DNA from: Ectothiorhodospira marina | GTDB taxonomy: Bacteria; Pseudomonadota; Gammaproteobacteria; Ectothiorhodospirales; Ectothiorhodospiraceae | DNA length: 64,000 nt | Assembly (NCBI RefSeq): GCF_900109495.1 | Contig: NZ_FOAA01000006.1 | Location: 79,332 to 143,331, forward strand | Reading direction: 5' to 3' | Shown: one piece after another, positions 9,996 through 18,394 of the stretch | Layout of the letters: every line of letters begins with the position of its first letter | Numbering within the stretch: the stretch's first letter is position 1 | Notes under the pieces: generated by a model | The model's input: only the letters and a program-made list of their open reading frames with translations | Database searches by the model: none | Told to the model about the DNA's origin: nothing | Made by a program: the position numbers and the translations under genes

Positions 9996-11225
9996 ATGAA
10001 TAAAGCCCCGGAAACTGATCTTCACGCCCTGCTTGACCAGCCCATGCCCGACCGTGATGGGCATTTCGGGCCCTATGGCGGGCAGGCCGTGCCTCCTCAG
10101 TTGAAGTCCATCATGGATTCCATCGCCGAGGCCTATCTCGCCATCCGTGAGACCCGGGCTTACCAGGATGAGTTGGCCGAGCTGTATACCTACTATGTGG
10201 GCCGTCCCAGCCCCATCTACCTGGCTCGGCGGCTCAGTGAGCACTGCGGTGGCAACGCCGAGATCTATCTCAAGCGGGAGGACCTGAATCACACAGGGGC
10301 CCATAAGATCAACCACGCGCTTGGGGAGGCCCTGCTGGCCAAGCACATGGGCAAGACCAAGGTGATCGCCGAGACCGGAGCGGGTCAACATGGGGTGGCC
10401 ATGGCCACGGCCTGTGCCCTGGTGGGGTTACCCTGCGAGATCCATATGGGGGAGATCGATATCGAAAAGGAACACCCCAACGTGGTCAAGATGAAGATTC
10501 TCGGGGCCACCCTGATCAGCGTGGACCGAGGGACACGCACGCTGAAGGATGCCGTGGACAGCGCCTTTGAGGAATACATGAAGGACCCGGACAACTTCTT
10601 CTATGCCATCGGCTCCGTGGTTGGCCCCCATCCCTTCCCCATGATGGTGCGTGACTTCCAGTCCGTGGTGGGGCGCGAGGCACGCGAGCAGTTCCTTGGC
10701 ATGAAGGGCGAACTGCCCGATTACGTGGTGGCCTGTGTGGGGGGCGGTTCCAACGCCTTGGGTCTGTTTACGGCCTTCCTGCACGACCTGGAAGTGAAGA
10801 TGGTGGGTGTGGAGCCCTCCGGTCGTGGCCTGGGTCTGGGCGAGCATGCCGCCACGTTGACCTATGGCAAGCCCGGCACCATGCACGGTTTCCACTCCTA
10901 CATGCTGCAAGATGATGAAGGCCAGCCCCAGCCGGTGTATTCCATCGCCTCTGGCCTGGATTACCCTTCCGTGGGCCCTCAGCACAGCTATCTGAAGGAT
11001 ATCGGTCGCGCCGAGTACCATGCGATGGATGACGAGGCCTGTCTGAAGGCCTTCATGGATCTTTCCCGTTTTGAGGGCATCATCCCCGCACTGGAATCCT
11101 CTCATGCACTGGCCTGGGCCATGCAGGCGGCACGCGCGGCCAAGCCGGGCACGCGCATCCTGATCAACCTGTCCGGTCGCGGCGACAAGGACGCGGACTT
11201 CGTGGCTGAAAGGCTGGGGCTTTGA
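9996..11225 (+). CDS. trpB: Tryptophan synthase beta chain (stand-alone copy)
   Basis: 409-residue PLP enzyme joining indole and serine to give tryptophan. PLP Lys104 lies in the [13 protein letters not shown] block; the phosphate-binding loop GGGSNA is at 249-254; [10 protein letters not shown] holds the catalytic Glu region. This is TrpB1-like, but the segment [19 protein letters not shown] differs from the GTAAGPHPYP form in E. coli. There is no trpA or trpF next to it, only zapE diverging and an SbtA-like gene converging, so it stands alone. It may be a second beta chain, or trpA may simply be elsewhere. Function as a beta synthase is secure; its partner is not. Confidence 0.92.
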   Translation: MNKAPETDLHALLDQPMPDRDGHFGPYGGQAVPPQLKSIMDSIAEAYLAIRETRAYQDELAELYTYYVGRPSPIYLARRLSEHCGGNAEIYLKREDLNHTGAHKINHALGEALLAKHMGKTKVIAETGAGQHGVAMATACALVGLPCEIHMGEIDIEKEHPNVVKMKILGATLISVDRGTRTLKDAVDSAFEEYMKDPDNFFYAIGSVVGPHPFPMMVRDFQSVVGREAREQFLGMKGELPDYVVACVGGGSNALGLFTAFLHDLEVKMVGVEPSGRGLGLGEHAATLTYGKPGTMHGFHSYMLQDDEGQPQPVYSIASGLDYPSVGPQHSYLKDIGRAEYHAMDDEACLKAFMDLSRFEGIIPALESSHALAWAMQAARAAKPGTRILINLSGRGDKDADFVAERLGL

Positions 11226-11265
11226 GGTCTTCCTGATCTCCTCTGTGGGGGTGCCATGAAAACGC

Positions 11266-12207
11266 TCACCTGCCCACCCACTGCACCCACTGGTAATACA
11301 GGGGGATGCCCACGAGGACATTCACCGGGAAGGTGAGTCCCAGGGCGGCCAGCATGGCCAGACCGATATTGGCCTTGGGGATGGCGGCGCGAATGGCCGC
11401 TGGCGCGGCAATATAGGAGGCGCTGGCGGTCAGCGCAGTGAGGATGAGCAGAGAGCCTGCAGGCAGACCCAGCAGCAGTCCCGTGGTCAGGCCCACACCC
11501 GCCAGCAAGAACGGGGCACAGACGGCAAAGCACAGCAGTCTCCAATGGTGCCAGGGGACAGGGCGTAGGGTCTCGGCTGCCGTCAGGCCCATCTCCAGAA
11601 GGAACAGAGCCAGTACCACCTTAAAGGAGTTGGTGAGCAGGTCGGTGACTGCCGCCCCTTCCTGGGGGCCGTAGAGCAGGCCGATGATGACTCCGCCCAC
11701 CAGAAGAATGACACCCCGGTTTGTCAGTGTTTCATGCCACAGCCCGGGCATGCCGACGCTCGTGCTGGCACCGCCGTAGCGGCGATAAAGGAAGATGGCC
11801 ACCATGATGGCGGGTAATTCCATCATCACCAGATAGAGGGTGACTTCGGCGCTAACAGGCAGCTTCAGCCCCTCTGCGAAGGCCAGGGCGACGGCGAAAG
11901 TGCCTGCGCTCACGGAACCATAATGGGCAGCCATGCTGGCGCTGTCGGCCGCCGACAGGCAGATGACACGCATCAACAAGGGCATCAGCATCAGCGGGAT
12001 CAGCGCTCCCAGCGCGGCCACGGCGAGCAGATCCTGAATGACCGAGAGGCTGATATTGCCATGCAGCGCCATCCCTCCCTTGAGGCCGATCGTCAGCATC
12101 AGCAGCAAGCTGAGGGTGTCGTAGGCGGCCTTGGGAATGGTCAGATCGGATTTCAGCAAGCCGGCCACCAGGCCAAGCAGGAAAAACATGACGACAATAT
12201 CTGGCAT
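11266..12207 (-). CDS. SbtA-like sodium-dependent bicarbonate permease
   Basis: Polytopic membrane protein of the SbtA/DUF897 family, about 313 residues with roughly ten hydrophobic helices. Recognisable family blocks are the early IGLKGGMAL segment, MAAHYGSVSAGTFAVALAF, and near the end a TASASYIAAPAAIRAAIPKAN followed by GLTFPVNVLVGIPLYY. I chose ATG at 12207 because a longer frame starts only at a TTG (12252). SbtA proteins import bicarbonate with sodium and are controlled by a PII-like SbtB protein in cyanobacteria; no sbtB is adjacent. In a CO2-fixing phototroph living at high pH, inorganic carbon uptake is a sensible role, but this is inference. Confidence 0.82.
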   Translation of the reverse strand: MPDIVVMFFLLGLVAGLLKSDLTIPKAAYDTLSLLLMLTIGLKGGMALHGNISLSVIQDLLAVAALGALIPLMLMPLLMRVICLSAADSASMAAHYGSVSAGTFAVALAFAEGLKLPVSAEVTLYLVMMELPAIMVAIFLYRRYGGASTSVGMPGLWHETLTNRGVILLVGGVIIGLLYGPQEGAAVTDLLTNSFKVVLALFLLEMGLTAAETLRPVPWHHWRLLCFAVCAPFLLAGVGLTTGLLLGLPAGSLLILTALTASASYIAAPAAIRAAIPKANIGLAMLAALGLTFPVNVLVGIPLYYQWVQWVGR

Positions 12208-12313
12208 GGTTGTTGGTGCGATAGCTTCAGGGGATGCGAATTTTGAGGCCAATGGCCGCTAGATGCCAGTGCTGGGGCTTGAGTCCTTCCCGACCGGGTG
12301 GCACTCTCTGGCC

Positions 12314-12733
12314 ATGAAACCTTCCTTGCGCATCACGATCATTCCGCTGCTTGCGGCAGCGTTGAGTTTTGGGGTGGTGGCCTCATCTCAGGCCCAGACC
12401 GTCATTCTTCAAGAGGGGGAGTCCTGGCAGCGCGGTGATGTGCGTGTCTGGTGTGGTCCCCCCCCATCCAGTGTGCGTCCCATCGTGATCACGGAATGCC
12501 AGTTCTGGGACGACTTTGATAACGCCTGCCTATTTGAACGACGCATCCACCGGGTCGGTGGGCAGGAGTGTGTCGAGGAATGCCAGCACTGGGATGATTT
12601 TTCAAACACCTGCAATTTTGAGACGCGCTGTGATTACCACGCGGATCAGCATGTATTCGTACACACTCGCTGTGAGCAATTTGATGACTTTGCGAGGACG
12701 TGCCAGCGGGAGCGCGCCCGCGTCCTGCGCTGA
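12314..12733 (+). CDS. Secreted small protein with three Cys-flanked WDDF-type repeats
   Basis: Not a family I recognise. From ATG 12314 the product has 139 residues with a clear signal peptide (MKPSLRITIIPLLAAALS, cleavage likely after SSQAQ). The mature part carries three copies of a short unit: ECQFWDDFDNACLFE, ECQHWDDFSNTCNFE and a weaker RCEQFDDFARTCQRE. Each has two Cys eight or nine residues apart with an acidic aromatic core, which suggests small disulphide-closed loops, possibly binding a metal ion. The gene diverges from the bicarbonate permease and stands alone. Function unknown; periplasmic or secreted location is a sound inference. Confidence 0.72.
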   Translation: MKPSLRITIIPLLAAALSFGVVASSQAQTVILQEGESWQRGDVRVWCGPPPSSVRPIVITECQFWDDFDNACLFERRIHRVGGQECVEECQHWDDFSNTCNFETRCDYHADQHVFVHTRCEQFDDFARTCQRERARVLR

Positions 12734-12855
12734 TCTGTTCAGTCAATGTCGCGGGCCGGTGACCTGGTGCGCGGCTAAGGGCGCAGATCACCCTAAAGAA
12801 TCCCTCCCGGCTGCCGATACCACGTCCATACCCCCCAGTGCAGGAGTGTGTCGCC

Positions 12856-13995
12856 GTGGCTATCGATCACAGTGTCTTCCCGGTCTCACTCAAGACCCCC
12901 GATTTCCGTCCTGGTGCCAAGGGTGCGGGACAGGGCATCGCTTCGGGTGACAATGGCTCCGCTCGTAGCCTGAATGCATTGCAGAACAAGATTCTGCAGA
13001 ACCTGGCCAAGCAGATCCCCGGGCAAAGCCTGGGGGGCATGAAGCGTCTGGATGCCAATGACTTCACTCCCGAAAAGGTGGCCGAGCGCATCGCTGGCTT
13101 TGTGGAGATGGGGCTGGCCAATGCCCGAGCTCGAGGCGCCAGTGAAGAGCAACTGCAAACGCTGAAGGAGCAGGCCACACGCGGTGTCGAGCAGGGCTTC
13201 AAGGAGGCCCGTGAGATCCTGGGTGGTCTCAATCTGCTCGATGGAAAGATCAAGGCGGACGTGGATGAGACCGAGGCGCTGACCTTCGCGGCTCTGAAGA
13301 ACCTCGCGCTCGACCCCCAGGATCGTGATCTGGCTGGCATGACCCGCCTGTCCATGATGGAACGCTATCAGCGCGCCGAGAGCCTGGAGCTCAATATCAC
13401 CACGCAATCGGGTGCCCAGGTGAGCATCCAGTTCCAGAGTGCCCAGGACAACCGTGTCCAGGCCGAGGCCCGAATGGAGGGCGGGGATTCACGGGGGTGG
13501 CTGGATGTCAGCCGAACCGAGCAAAGCGGCTACAGCTTCTCGATCCAGGGCGACCTGAACCCGGATGAACTCCGGGCCGTGGAGGACCTGGTGCGTGATG
13601 TGGGGCAGTTGGCGGATCAGTTCTTCAATGGGGATGTGCAACAGGCCTTCGAGATGTTGCCGGATCTTCGCTTCGACACCAGCCAGTTGCAGTCCATGGA
13701 TCTGAACATGACCCGCACCGAGACCTACCGTATGGCTCAGAGCTATGAGCAGACCCAGCAGATGGAGTCCCCGGAGCGCTCCATGCCGGGACGACGTCTG
13801 GGCCAGTTGATGGAGGCCATGCAGGAACGGTTCAACCTGCCGTCGCTGCAGTTCCTGGCCAATCCCATGGACGATGGCGGACTGATCATGAAGACACTGG
13901 TGGAGCAGGATACCCGCTTCAAGGAAGCCGACACCGAGCAACAACAGCGATTCCAGGAGAACATGGCGCGGCTGCTGGATGCGGTGGGGCAGTAG
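12856..13995 (+). CDS. DUF5610-like hypothetical protein
   Basis: 379-residue soluble protein without signal peptide or membrane helices, rich in Gln, Glu and Met and mostly helical. A middle beta-type stretch, LELNITTQSGAQVSIQFQ, looks like the domain called DUF5610 in marine and halophilic gammaproteobacteria. I chose GTG 12856, giving MAIDHSVFPVS, because a CAGGAG ribosome site lies nine bases upstream; a GTG at 12838 has none. The N-terminal block (ARSLNALQNKILQNLAKQIPGQSLGGMKRLDANDFTPEKVAERI) is the most family-like part when read in segments. It is monocistronic. Function not known. Confidence 0.65.
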   Translation: MAIDHSVFPVSLKTPDFRPGAKGAGQGIASGDNGSARSLNALQNKILQNLAKQIPGQSLGGMKRLDANDFTPEKVAERIAGFVEMGLANARARGASEEQLQTLKEQATRGVEQGFKEAREILGGLNLLDGKIKADVDETEALTFAALKNLALDPQDRDLAGMTRLSMMERYQRAESLELNITTQSGAQVSIQFQSAQDNRVQAEARMEGGDSRGWLDVSRTEQSGYSFSIQGDLNPDELRAVEDLVRDVGQLADQFFNGDVQQAFEMLPDLRFDTSQLQSMDLNMTRTETYRMAQSYEQTQQMESPERSMPGRRLGQLMEAMQERFNLPSLQFLANPMDDGGLIMKTLVEQDTRFKEADTEQQQRFQENMARLLDAVGQ

Positions 13996-14070
13996 CATCG
14001 GGCACACACGGCGGGGAATATTCGGGTCACTTCACGGTCATAATTCCAGGTAACCACCACTGGAGGCCCG

Positions 14071-15063
14071 GTGACCCCGCTGACCCATCACGAAATCCTC
14101 ACCCTGGTTGGCCCCTTCGCCCGCGACGAGTGGCGGGTGGATCTGGCGGCCACCGATCGCCAGAACCGGTGCGTGGTGTTCGAGCCCCGCACCCATGACC
14201 ATCCCGAAGATCCTTCCAGCCTGTCGCTCACCGAACACCTGCAACTGGAAAACCCGGCCCGTGGCCGCTTCTGTCTGCGGCGCACACTGACCGATGCGTC
14301 GGGCCTGAGCGCCACGCTGGAGGTCATCGGTGAAGACGCGGCCTCGGTGTACGCCCAGTGCGCCCGTGTGCCGTTAGATGACCACTTTCGGCACCAGGCC
14401 GGTACGCTGGCGGCCCTCAGTTACGCCCTGGAGTATCGCCGCCCTGCACCCAATGCCGAGCCGGGCTGGAGGCGGCGCTTTACCCTGGGTGAGGCCTACG
14501 TACGCGGGCGACGCCTGCAGTTTGATGCCCGCACCGTCCCGGGTCTGCCTGCCAAGCTGACCCTGGACTGGCACCCCCAAGGTGATATTCATTTGCCCGG
14601 TGACCTGCTGGCGGTGCAGGGCTGGGCCTGGCGACCCCTGCAACTCATGCCCGGCGGCTGGAAGGCCACCGTGAAGCTGTCCCGACGGGAGCCGGAGCGT
14701 TCGCGCGAGGCCGAGGAGCGCTTCCTGGCCACGGTGGCACACCTGGAACAGACCCTGTCCCAATCCCCCGCGCACTTTCATGAACGCTTCAAGTGGCAGC
14801 GCTGGCGGGTGGTCTTTCAGCGCAGCCTGGCCATACAGGGGATGCTGGCCATTCTGTCCGCCATCCCCATCCTGTACTGGGGCGATTTCGGGCAGGATGG
14901 TCAGGTGCCCCTGTGGACCACCGGCGTGCCACCCGTGATGCTGCTGGCCATCTTCCTGAGCTGGTCCCGCGAGGTGCCGGTGATGGAGATCCCGCCGCTG
15001 CCCAAGCCACTGGTGGCCACCGCCTGGGAACAGGGCCCATCCACTGAAGGAGTCCCCGACTGA
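14071..15063 (+). CDS. Hypothetical membrane-anchored protein, first gene of AAA-VWA set
   Basis: 330 residues from a GTG start with GGAGG four bases upstream. The first 245 residues are soluble, with a beta-rich look, and the C-terminus has two hydrophobic helices (SLAIQGMLAILSAIPILYW and VPPVMLLAIFLSW) separated by a short loop, so the soluble part should face the cytoplasm as a tail-type membrane anchor. No family recognised. Its stop TGA shares bases with the ATG of the MoxR-type ATPase (TGATG), showing translational coupling. That suggests a membrane docking partner for the ATPase and the VWA protein. Confidence 0.75.
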   Translation: MTPLTHHEILTLVGPFARDEWRVDLAATDRQNRCVVFEPRTHDHPEDPSSLSLTEHLQLENPARGRFCLRRTLTDASGLSATLEVIGEDAASVYAQCARVPLDDHFRHQAGTLAALSYALEYRRPAPNAEPGWRRRFTLGEAYVRGRRLQFDARTVPGLPAKLTLDWHPQGDIHLPGDLLAVQGWAWRPLQLMPGGWKATVKLSRREPERSREAEERFLATVAHLEQTLSQSPAHFHERFKWQRWRVVFQRSLAIQGMLAILSAIPILYWGDFGQDGQVPLWTTGVPPVMLLAIFLSWSREVPVMEIPPLPKPLVATAWEQGPSTEGVPD

Positions 15064-16163
15064 TGCAGGGCAATCCCATGAACATCCCGGCGGTGTCCAT
15101 CGCCGCCGCCAAGCAGGCACTGATCGAGCAATACGCGGATCCGGTACTGCGGCTTCGTGCCTCCATGCTCTGGGGCACCCGCGGAGTGGGCAAATCCTCC
15201 ATCATCGCCCAAGTGGCCGAGCACTACAGGGTTCCCCTGGTGGACCTGCGCCTGACCACCATTGAGCCGGTGGACATCCGCGGGGCCATCTATGCCGACG
15301 AGGAACAATCCCGTACGGTCTGGTTTCCCCCGGAATTCCTGCCCGGGCCGGATCAGCCCGAGGGCATCCTGTTCCTGGATGAACTCACCGCCGCCGATCA
15401 GCGCCTGCAGATCTCCGCCTATTCCCTCATCCTGGATCGTCGCGTGGGGCACTACCGTTTGCCTGATGGCTGGCAGGTGGTGGCAGCAGGAAATGCCCGC
15501 TTTCACGGGGCAGTGAGTCACGACATGGGCACCGCCCTGGCCGATCGCATGTTCCACTTCAACGTGCAGACAGCCATCGACGCCTTCCTGGAACACGCCC
15601 TGGAGCGTGGCTTTGCCCCGGAGGTGATGGCCTACCTGAAGGTGCGGGCCGACAAGCTGGATGACACCCAGACCCAGCTCGCCAATGATTATCTGATCGG
15701 CGCAAGCCCGCGGGGCTGGGAGGATATCTCCAACGTGCTGCACTCGGATATCTCCGACACGGCCAAGCGTCTGTTCGTCCAGGGGCGCATCGGGTCCGCC
15801 AATGCCGCAGAGTTCTTCGGGGTGTTGCGGGAGATCCAGTCGGGGGTGGACGTCACCCGGCTGCTGGCAGCGGATGCGGGGCCGGACACTGCGGAACTGC
15901 TGCCGCGCTCCCTGGATGGCCTGTACGGCATGATCTATGGCCTGCTGGCCGCCGTGGAGGATGCCACAGCCATGAACCGCGCCCTGGAGATCATCGAGCA
16001 GTATCCGGATATCCGCGCCGATGTGGCCTTGCCCATTCGCGAGGCCCAGACCCTCACCATGGAACTGCTGCTGCAAAAGGGCCTGGCCCGGGGGCTGGAG
16101 AACACCATCCTGGCCAGCCCGGCCTATGAGCGCTACATGGCCCAGCGGGAACAAGGGGCATGA
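15063..16163 (+). CDS. MoxR-type AAA+ ATPase
   Basis: 366-residue AAA+ protein. Walker A is GTRGVGKS at 38-45; Walker B is GILFLDELTAAD at about 103-114; the segment VVAAGNARFHGAVSHDMGTALADRMFHF holds sensor 1 and the Arg-finger region in MoxR style. MoxR ATPases work as chaperones that insert cofactors or remodel complexes, usually with a von Willebrand A protein. Here the next gene is a VWA protein starting inside this gene (ATGA overlap at 16160), and the previous gene overlaps the start codon. What the pair acts on cannot be read from this window. Confidence 0.88.
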   Translation: MQGNPMNIPAVSIAAAKQALIEQYADPVLRLRASMLWGTRGVGKSSIIAQVAEHYRVPLVDLRLTTIEPVDIRGAIYADEEQSRTVWFPPEFLPGPDQPEGILFLDELTAADQRLQISAYSLILDRRVGHYRLPDGWQVVAAGNARFHGAVSHDMGTALADRMFHFNVQTAIDAFLEHALERGFAPEVMAYLKVRADKLDDTQTQLANDYLIGASPRGWEDISNVLHSDISDTAKRLFVQGRIGSANAAEFFGVLREIQSGVDVTRLLAADAGPDTAELLPRSLDGLYGMIYGLLAAVEDATAMNRALEIIEQYPDIRADVALPIREAQTLTMELLLQKGLARGLENTILASPAYERYMAQREQGA

Positions 16164-17512
16164 AGGGCTACGACGACCCGGTTCATGCTGGCCACCGGGG
16201 GACCGGAGCGGTGCAGACCATGGTGGAGTACGCCCCGTCCACGGGGGGGCTGGCCCTGTGGATGCAACACCAGGACGTGGACGAACTCCCGGAGTCGGTC
16301 AGGGCGGCCAATGATGGTCAGACCATCTATTACGGGCCCGGCTTCGGGGATCTGCCCCTGCCGCGCCAGGTGGGCCTGGTGGCACACCAGGTGCTGCACG
16401 TGGCCCTGCGCCATGCCCAGCGCCGGGAGGAACTCAGACGCCTGGTGGGCGATGTAGACGCCCAGCTCTATAACATCTGCGCCGATGCCATCGTCAATAC
16501 CAGCCTGAGTCACCTGGACTGGCTCGAACTGCCCCGGGATGCAGTGACCCTGGAACGCCTTCTGCGCGAGTCGCTCGGGATACGCTATGGCCCGGAACAG
16601 GCCTTGCTGGAGTGGGATGTGGAACGGCTCTATCGCCAGGTGGATGATCGCCGCAAGGACGGGGATTCAGGGCAGGGCCAGCGCGGGGATCAAGGGGCAT
16701 CGGGGGGTGAAGGTGGTGAGGATGCCCGTGACAGCGCCCAGGCACAGGCCCGGCCGAGACAAGATGGCCCCCGGGCCGAGCAGGCGCGGCGCCTGGATGG
16801 GGCGGAGTCGCGGGATCTGCTTCCCAGTGATGAGGATGTGAGCCGACCCGAGGCGGCGGCGGAGCAGAGCCGGGAGTGGGCCGAGCGCATCAGCCGGGCC
16901 CATGCGGGTGACGGTGCCTTCTCCATGCTGCGCTCCCTGCTCGCGGATCTGCCCAGGGTGCGGGTGCCCTGGGAGCAGGTGCTGCGCACCCAGTTGACCC
17001 GTGGTCTGACCCGGCATCCCGAGCTGTCCTGGTCCCGCCCGTCGCGCTCCTACCTGGCCAATCAGGGGCGCACGGCGGGCGGGCGTCGCATGCCCTGGGA
17101 GCCGGGCATGGTGGGCTCCCGTGCCGTCCCCCGGCTGGTGCTGGTGGTGGATGTCTCGGGGTCCATCGACGAGGGCTTGCTGGGGCGCTTTGCCACCGAG
17201 ATCGAGGCCATCACGCGCCGCACCGACGCCAATCTGATCCTGGTGATCGGGGATCTGGCCGTGCGCTCGGTGCAGCGCTTCGAGCCCGGGGTGTCTTCGT
17301 TGCGGGATCTGGTCTTCGAGGGGGGCGCGGGGACCGATTTCACGCCGCTGCTCAAGGAGGCGGACCGGCAACGCCCGGACATGGGCGTGGTGCTCACCGA
17401 CCTGCAGGGCCCGGCCCGGTACCGCCCGGACTGGCCGGTGCTCTGGGTTGTCCCAGCCGAGCATGAGTCCACGCCAGCACCGTTTGGCCGCAAGCTGGTG
17501 CTGGTGGACTAA
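16160..17512 (+). CDS. VWA-like protein with degenerate metallopeptidase domain (DUF2201-like)
   Basis: 450 residues in three parts. Residues 1-140 resemble the putative metallopeptidase N-domain of DUF2201, but the HExxH motif reads HQVLH (His76, Gln77, His80) with a further His85, so the catalytic Glu is replaced. Residues 165-245 form a charged low-complexity linker rich in Gly, Gln, Asp and Arg. The C-terminal VWA-like domain has a full MIDAS opening, DVSGS at 331-335, plus GGAGTDFTP and VLTDLQG. MoxR-VWA pairs assemble or activate other complexes; the VWA part binds the client through a metal ion. It overlaps the ATPase by four bases. Read as an inactive-peptidase scaffold, an inference. 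Confidence 0.83.
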   Translation: MKGYDDPVHAGHRGTGAVQTMVEYAPSTGGLALWMQHQDVDELPESVRAANDGQTIYYGPGFGDLPLPRQVGLVAHQVLHVALRHAQRREELRRLVGDVDAQLYNICADAIVNTSLSHLDWLELPRDAVTLERLLRESLGIRYGPEQALLEWDVERLYRQVDDRRKDGDSGQGQRGDQGASGGEGGEDARDSAQAQARPRQDGPRAEQARRLDGAESRDLLPSDEDVSRPEAAAEQSREWAERISRAHAGDGAFSMLRSLLADLPRVRVPWEQVLRTQLTRGLTRHPELSWSRPSRSYLANQGRTAGGRRMPWEPGMVGSRAVPRLVLVVDVSGSIDEGLLGRFATEIEAITRRTDANLILVIGDLAVRSVQRFEPGVSSLRDLVFEGGAGTDFTPLLKEADRQRPDMGVVLTDLQGPARYRPDWPVLWVVPAEHESTPAPFGRKLVLVD

Positions 17513-17566
17513 CTCTCATGCATCACATCGGTGAGGCACCCCCGATGATGAAAGATACGTTACGAG

Positions 17567-17708
17567 CCCCTCTCCCCTGTGGGGAGAGGGGTTGGGGTGA
17601 GGGGCGAGGGCCAGCACAGTGCCTGCCTCACCCCCTCATCCCCGGCCCTTCTCCCCCGAGGGGAGAAGGGAGCTTCCGTAGCTGAACCTGGGGGCTTTCA
17701 CGTCAAGG
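17567..17708. repeat. Hairpin repeat pair (REP-like), copy A
   Basis: Two perfect 11-base stems with three-base loops lie at 17567-17591 and 17646-17670, with the flanking GGGGTGAGGGG and CTCACCCCCTC blocks facing each other, so the whole is an inverted pair. The second hairpin is followed by a conserved tail (17671-17708) that reappears at 36077-36115. It sits between the convergent stops of the VWA gene and pdxH, and could end transcription or slow exonucleases from both sides. The rest of 17513-17749 holds no gene. Confidence 0.8.
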
Positions 17709-17749
17709 TGAGAAGGGCTCAGTGTGGTCATCACCGTGATGGATGAGCG

Positions 17750-18388
17750 TCAGGGCATCAGCCGCTGGATCTCCCAGGTCTCGTACTGCAGCCGGTACTG
17801 AAACCGGTCATGCAGGCGGTTGTCCCGCCCCTGCCAGAACTCGAAGGTATCCGGGACCAGCCGGTACCCCCCCCAGGTCTCGGGGCGGGTCACATCCCCA
17901 TGGGGATAGCGCAGTTGCACCCGCTCAAGACGTTGCTCCAGGGCCTCCCGGTTCTTCACCGGGCCGCTTTGTTCCGAGGCGGCCGCAGCCAGCTGGCTGC
18001 CCCGTGGGCGGGACCGGAAATAGGCATCCGCATCCTTTGCGGGCAGGCGTTCCACGTAGCCCTCCACACGGATCTGACGCTCCAGCCCGGCCCAGTAAAA
18101 CAGCAGGGCCGCCATGGGGTTCTCTGCCAATTGCCGACCCTTGAGGCTGCGACCATCGGAGTACCAGCACAGCCCCCGATCATCCACGTGCTTGAGCAGC
18201 ACCGCCCGGGCCGAGGGGCGACCCTTGGCATCCGCCGTGGCCAGCACCATGGCCGTGGCGTCGGGCTCGCCTTCGGCGTCCTTGAGCCAGTCGGCCAGCT
18301 GTTCAAAAGGGTCCAGGGCCAGGTCGGCACGGCGCAGGCTGGCGCGCTGATACGACCGGCGGGTCTGGCGATGGTCAATGGGCGACAT
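17750..18388 (-). CDS. pdxH: Pyridoxamine 5'-phosphate oxidase
   Basis: 212-residue FMN flavoprotein that oxidises PNP or PMP to PLP, the last step of vitamin B6 synthesis and salvage. Family marks are the QTRRSYQRASL start, DPFEQLADWL, RPSARAVLLKHVDDRGLCWYSD (FMN phosphate site), RQIRVEGYVERL and the C-terminal WGGYRLVPDTFEFWQGRDNRLHDR read in pieces, with Arg and His residues that bind PLP. It is seven bases from the CrtI-like gene on the same strand and follows it, so the two may share a transcript. The repeat pair lies just past its stop. Confidence 0.95.
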   Translation of the reverse strand: MSPIDHRQTRRSYQRASLRRADLALDPFEQLADWLKDAEGEPDATAMVLATADAKGRPSARAVLLKHVDDRGLCWYSDGRSLKGRQLAENPMAALLFYWAGLERQIRVEGYVERLPAKDADAYFRSRPRGSQLAAAASEQSGPVKNREALEQRLERVQLRYPHGDVTRPETWGGYRLVPDTFEFWQGRDNRLHDRFQYRLQYETWEIQRLMP

Positions 18389-18394
18389 GGGCCG

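Noticed and set aside
17567..17670. Possible CRISPR array
   Set aside because: Only two hairpins, unequal, with no spacer pattern and no cas genes in the window.
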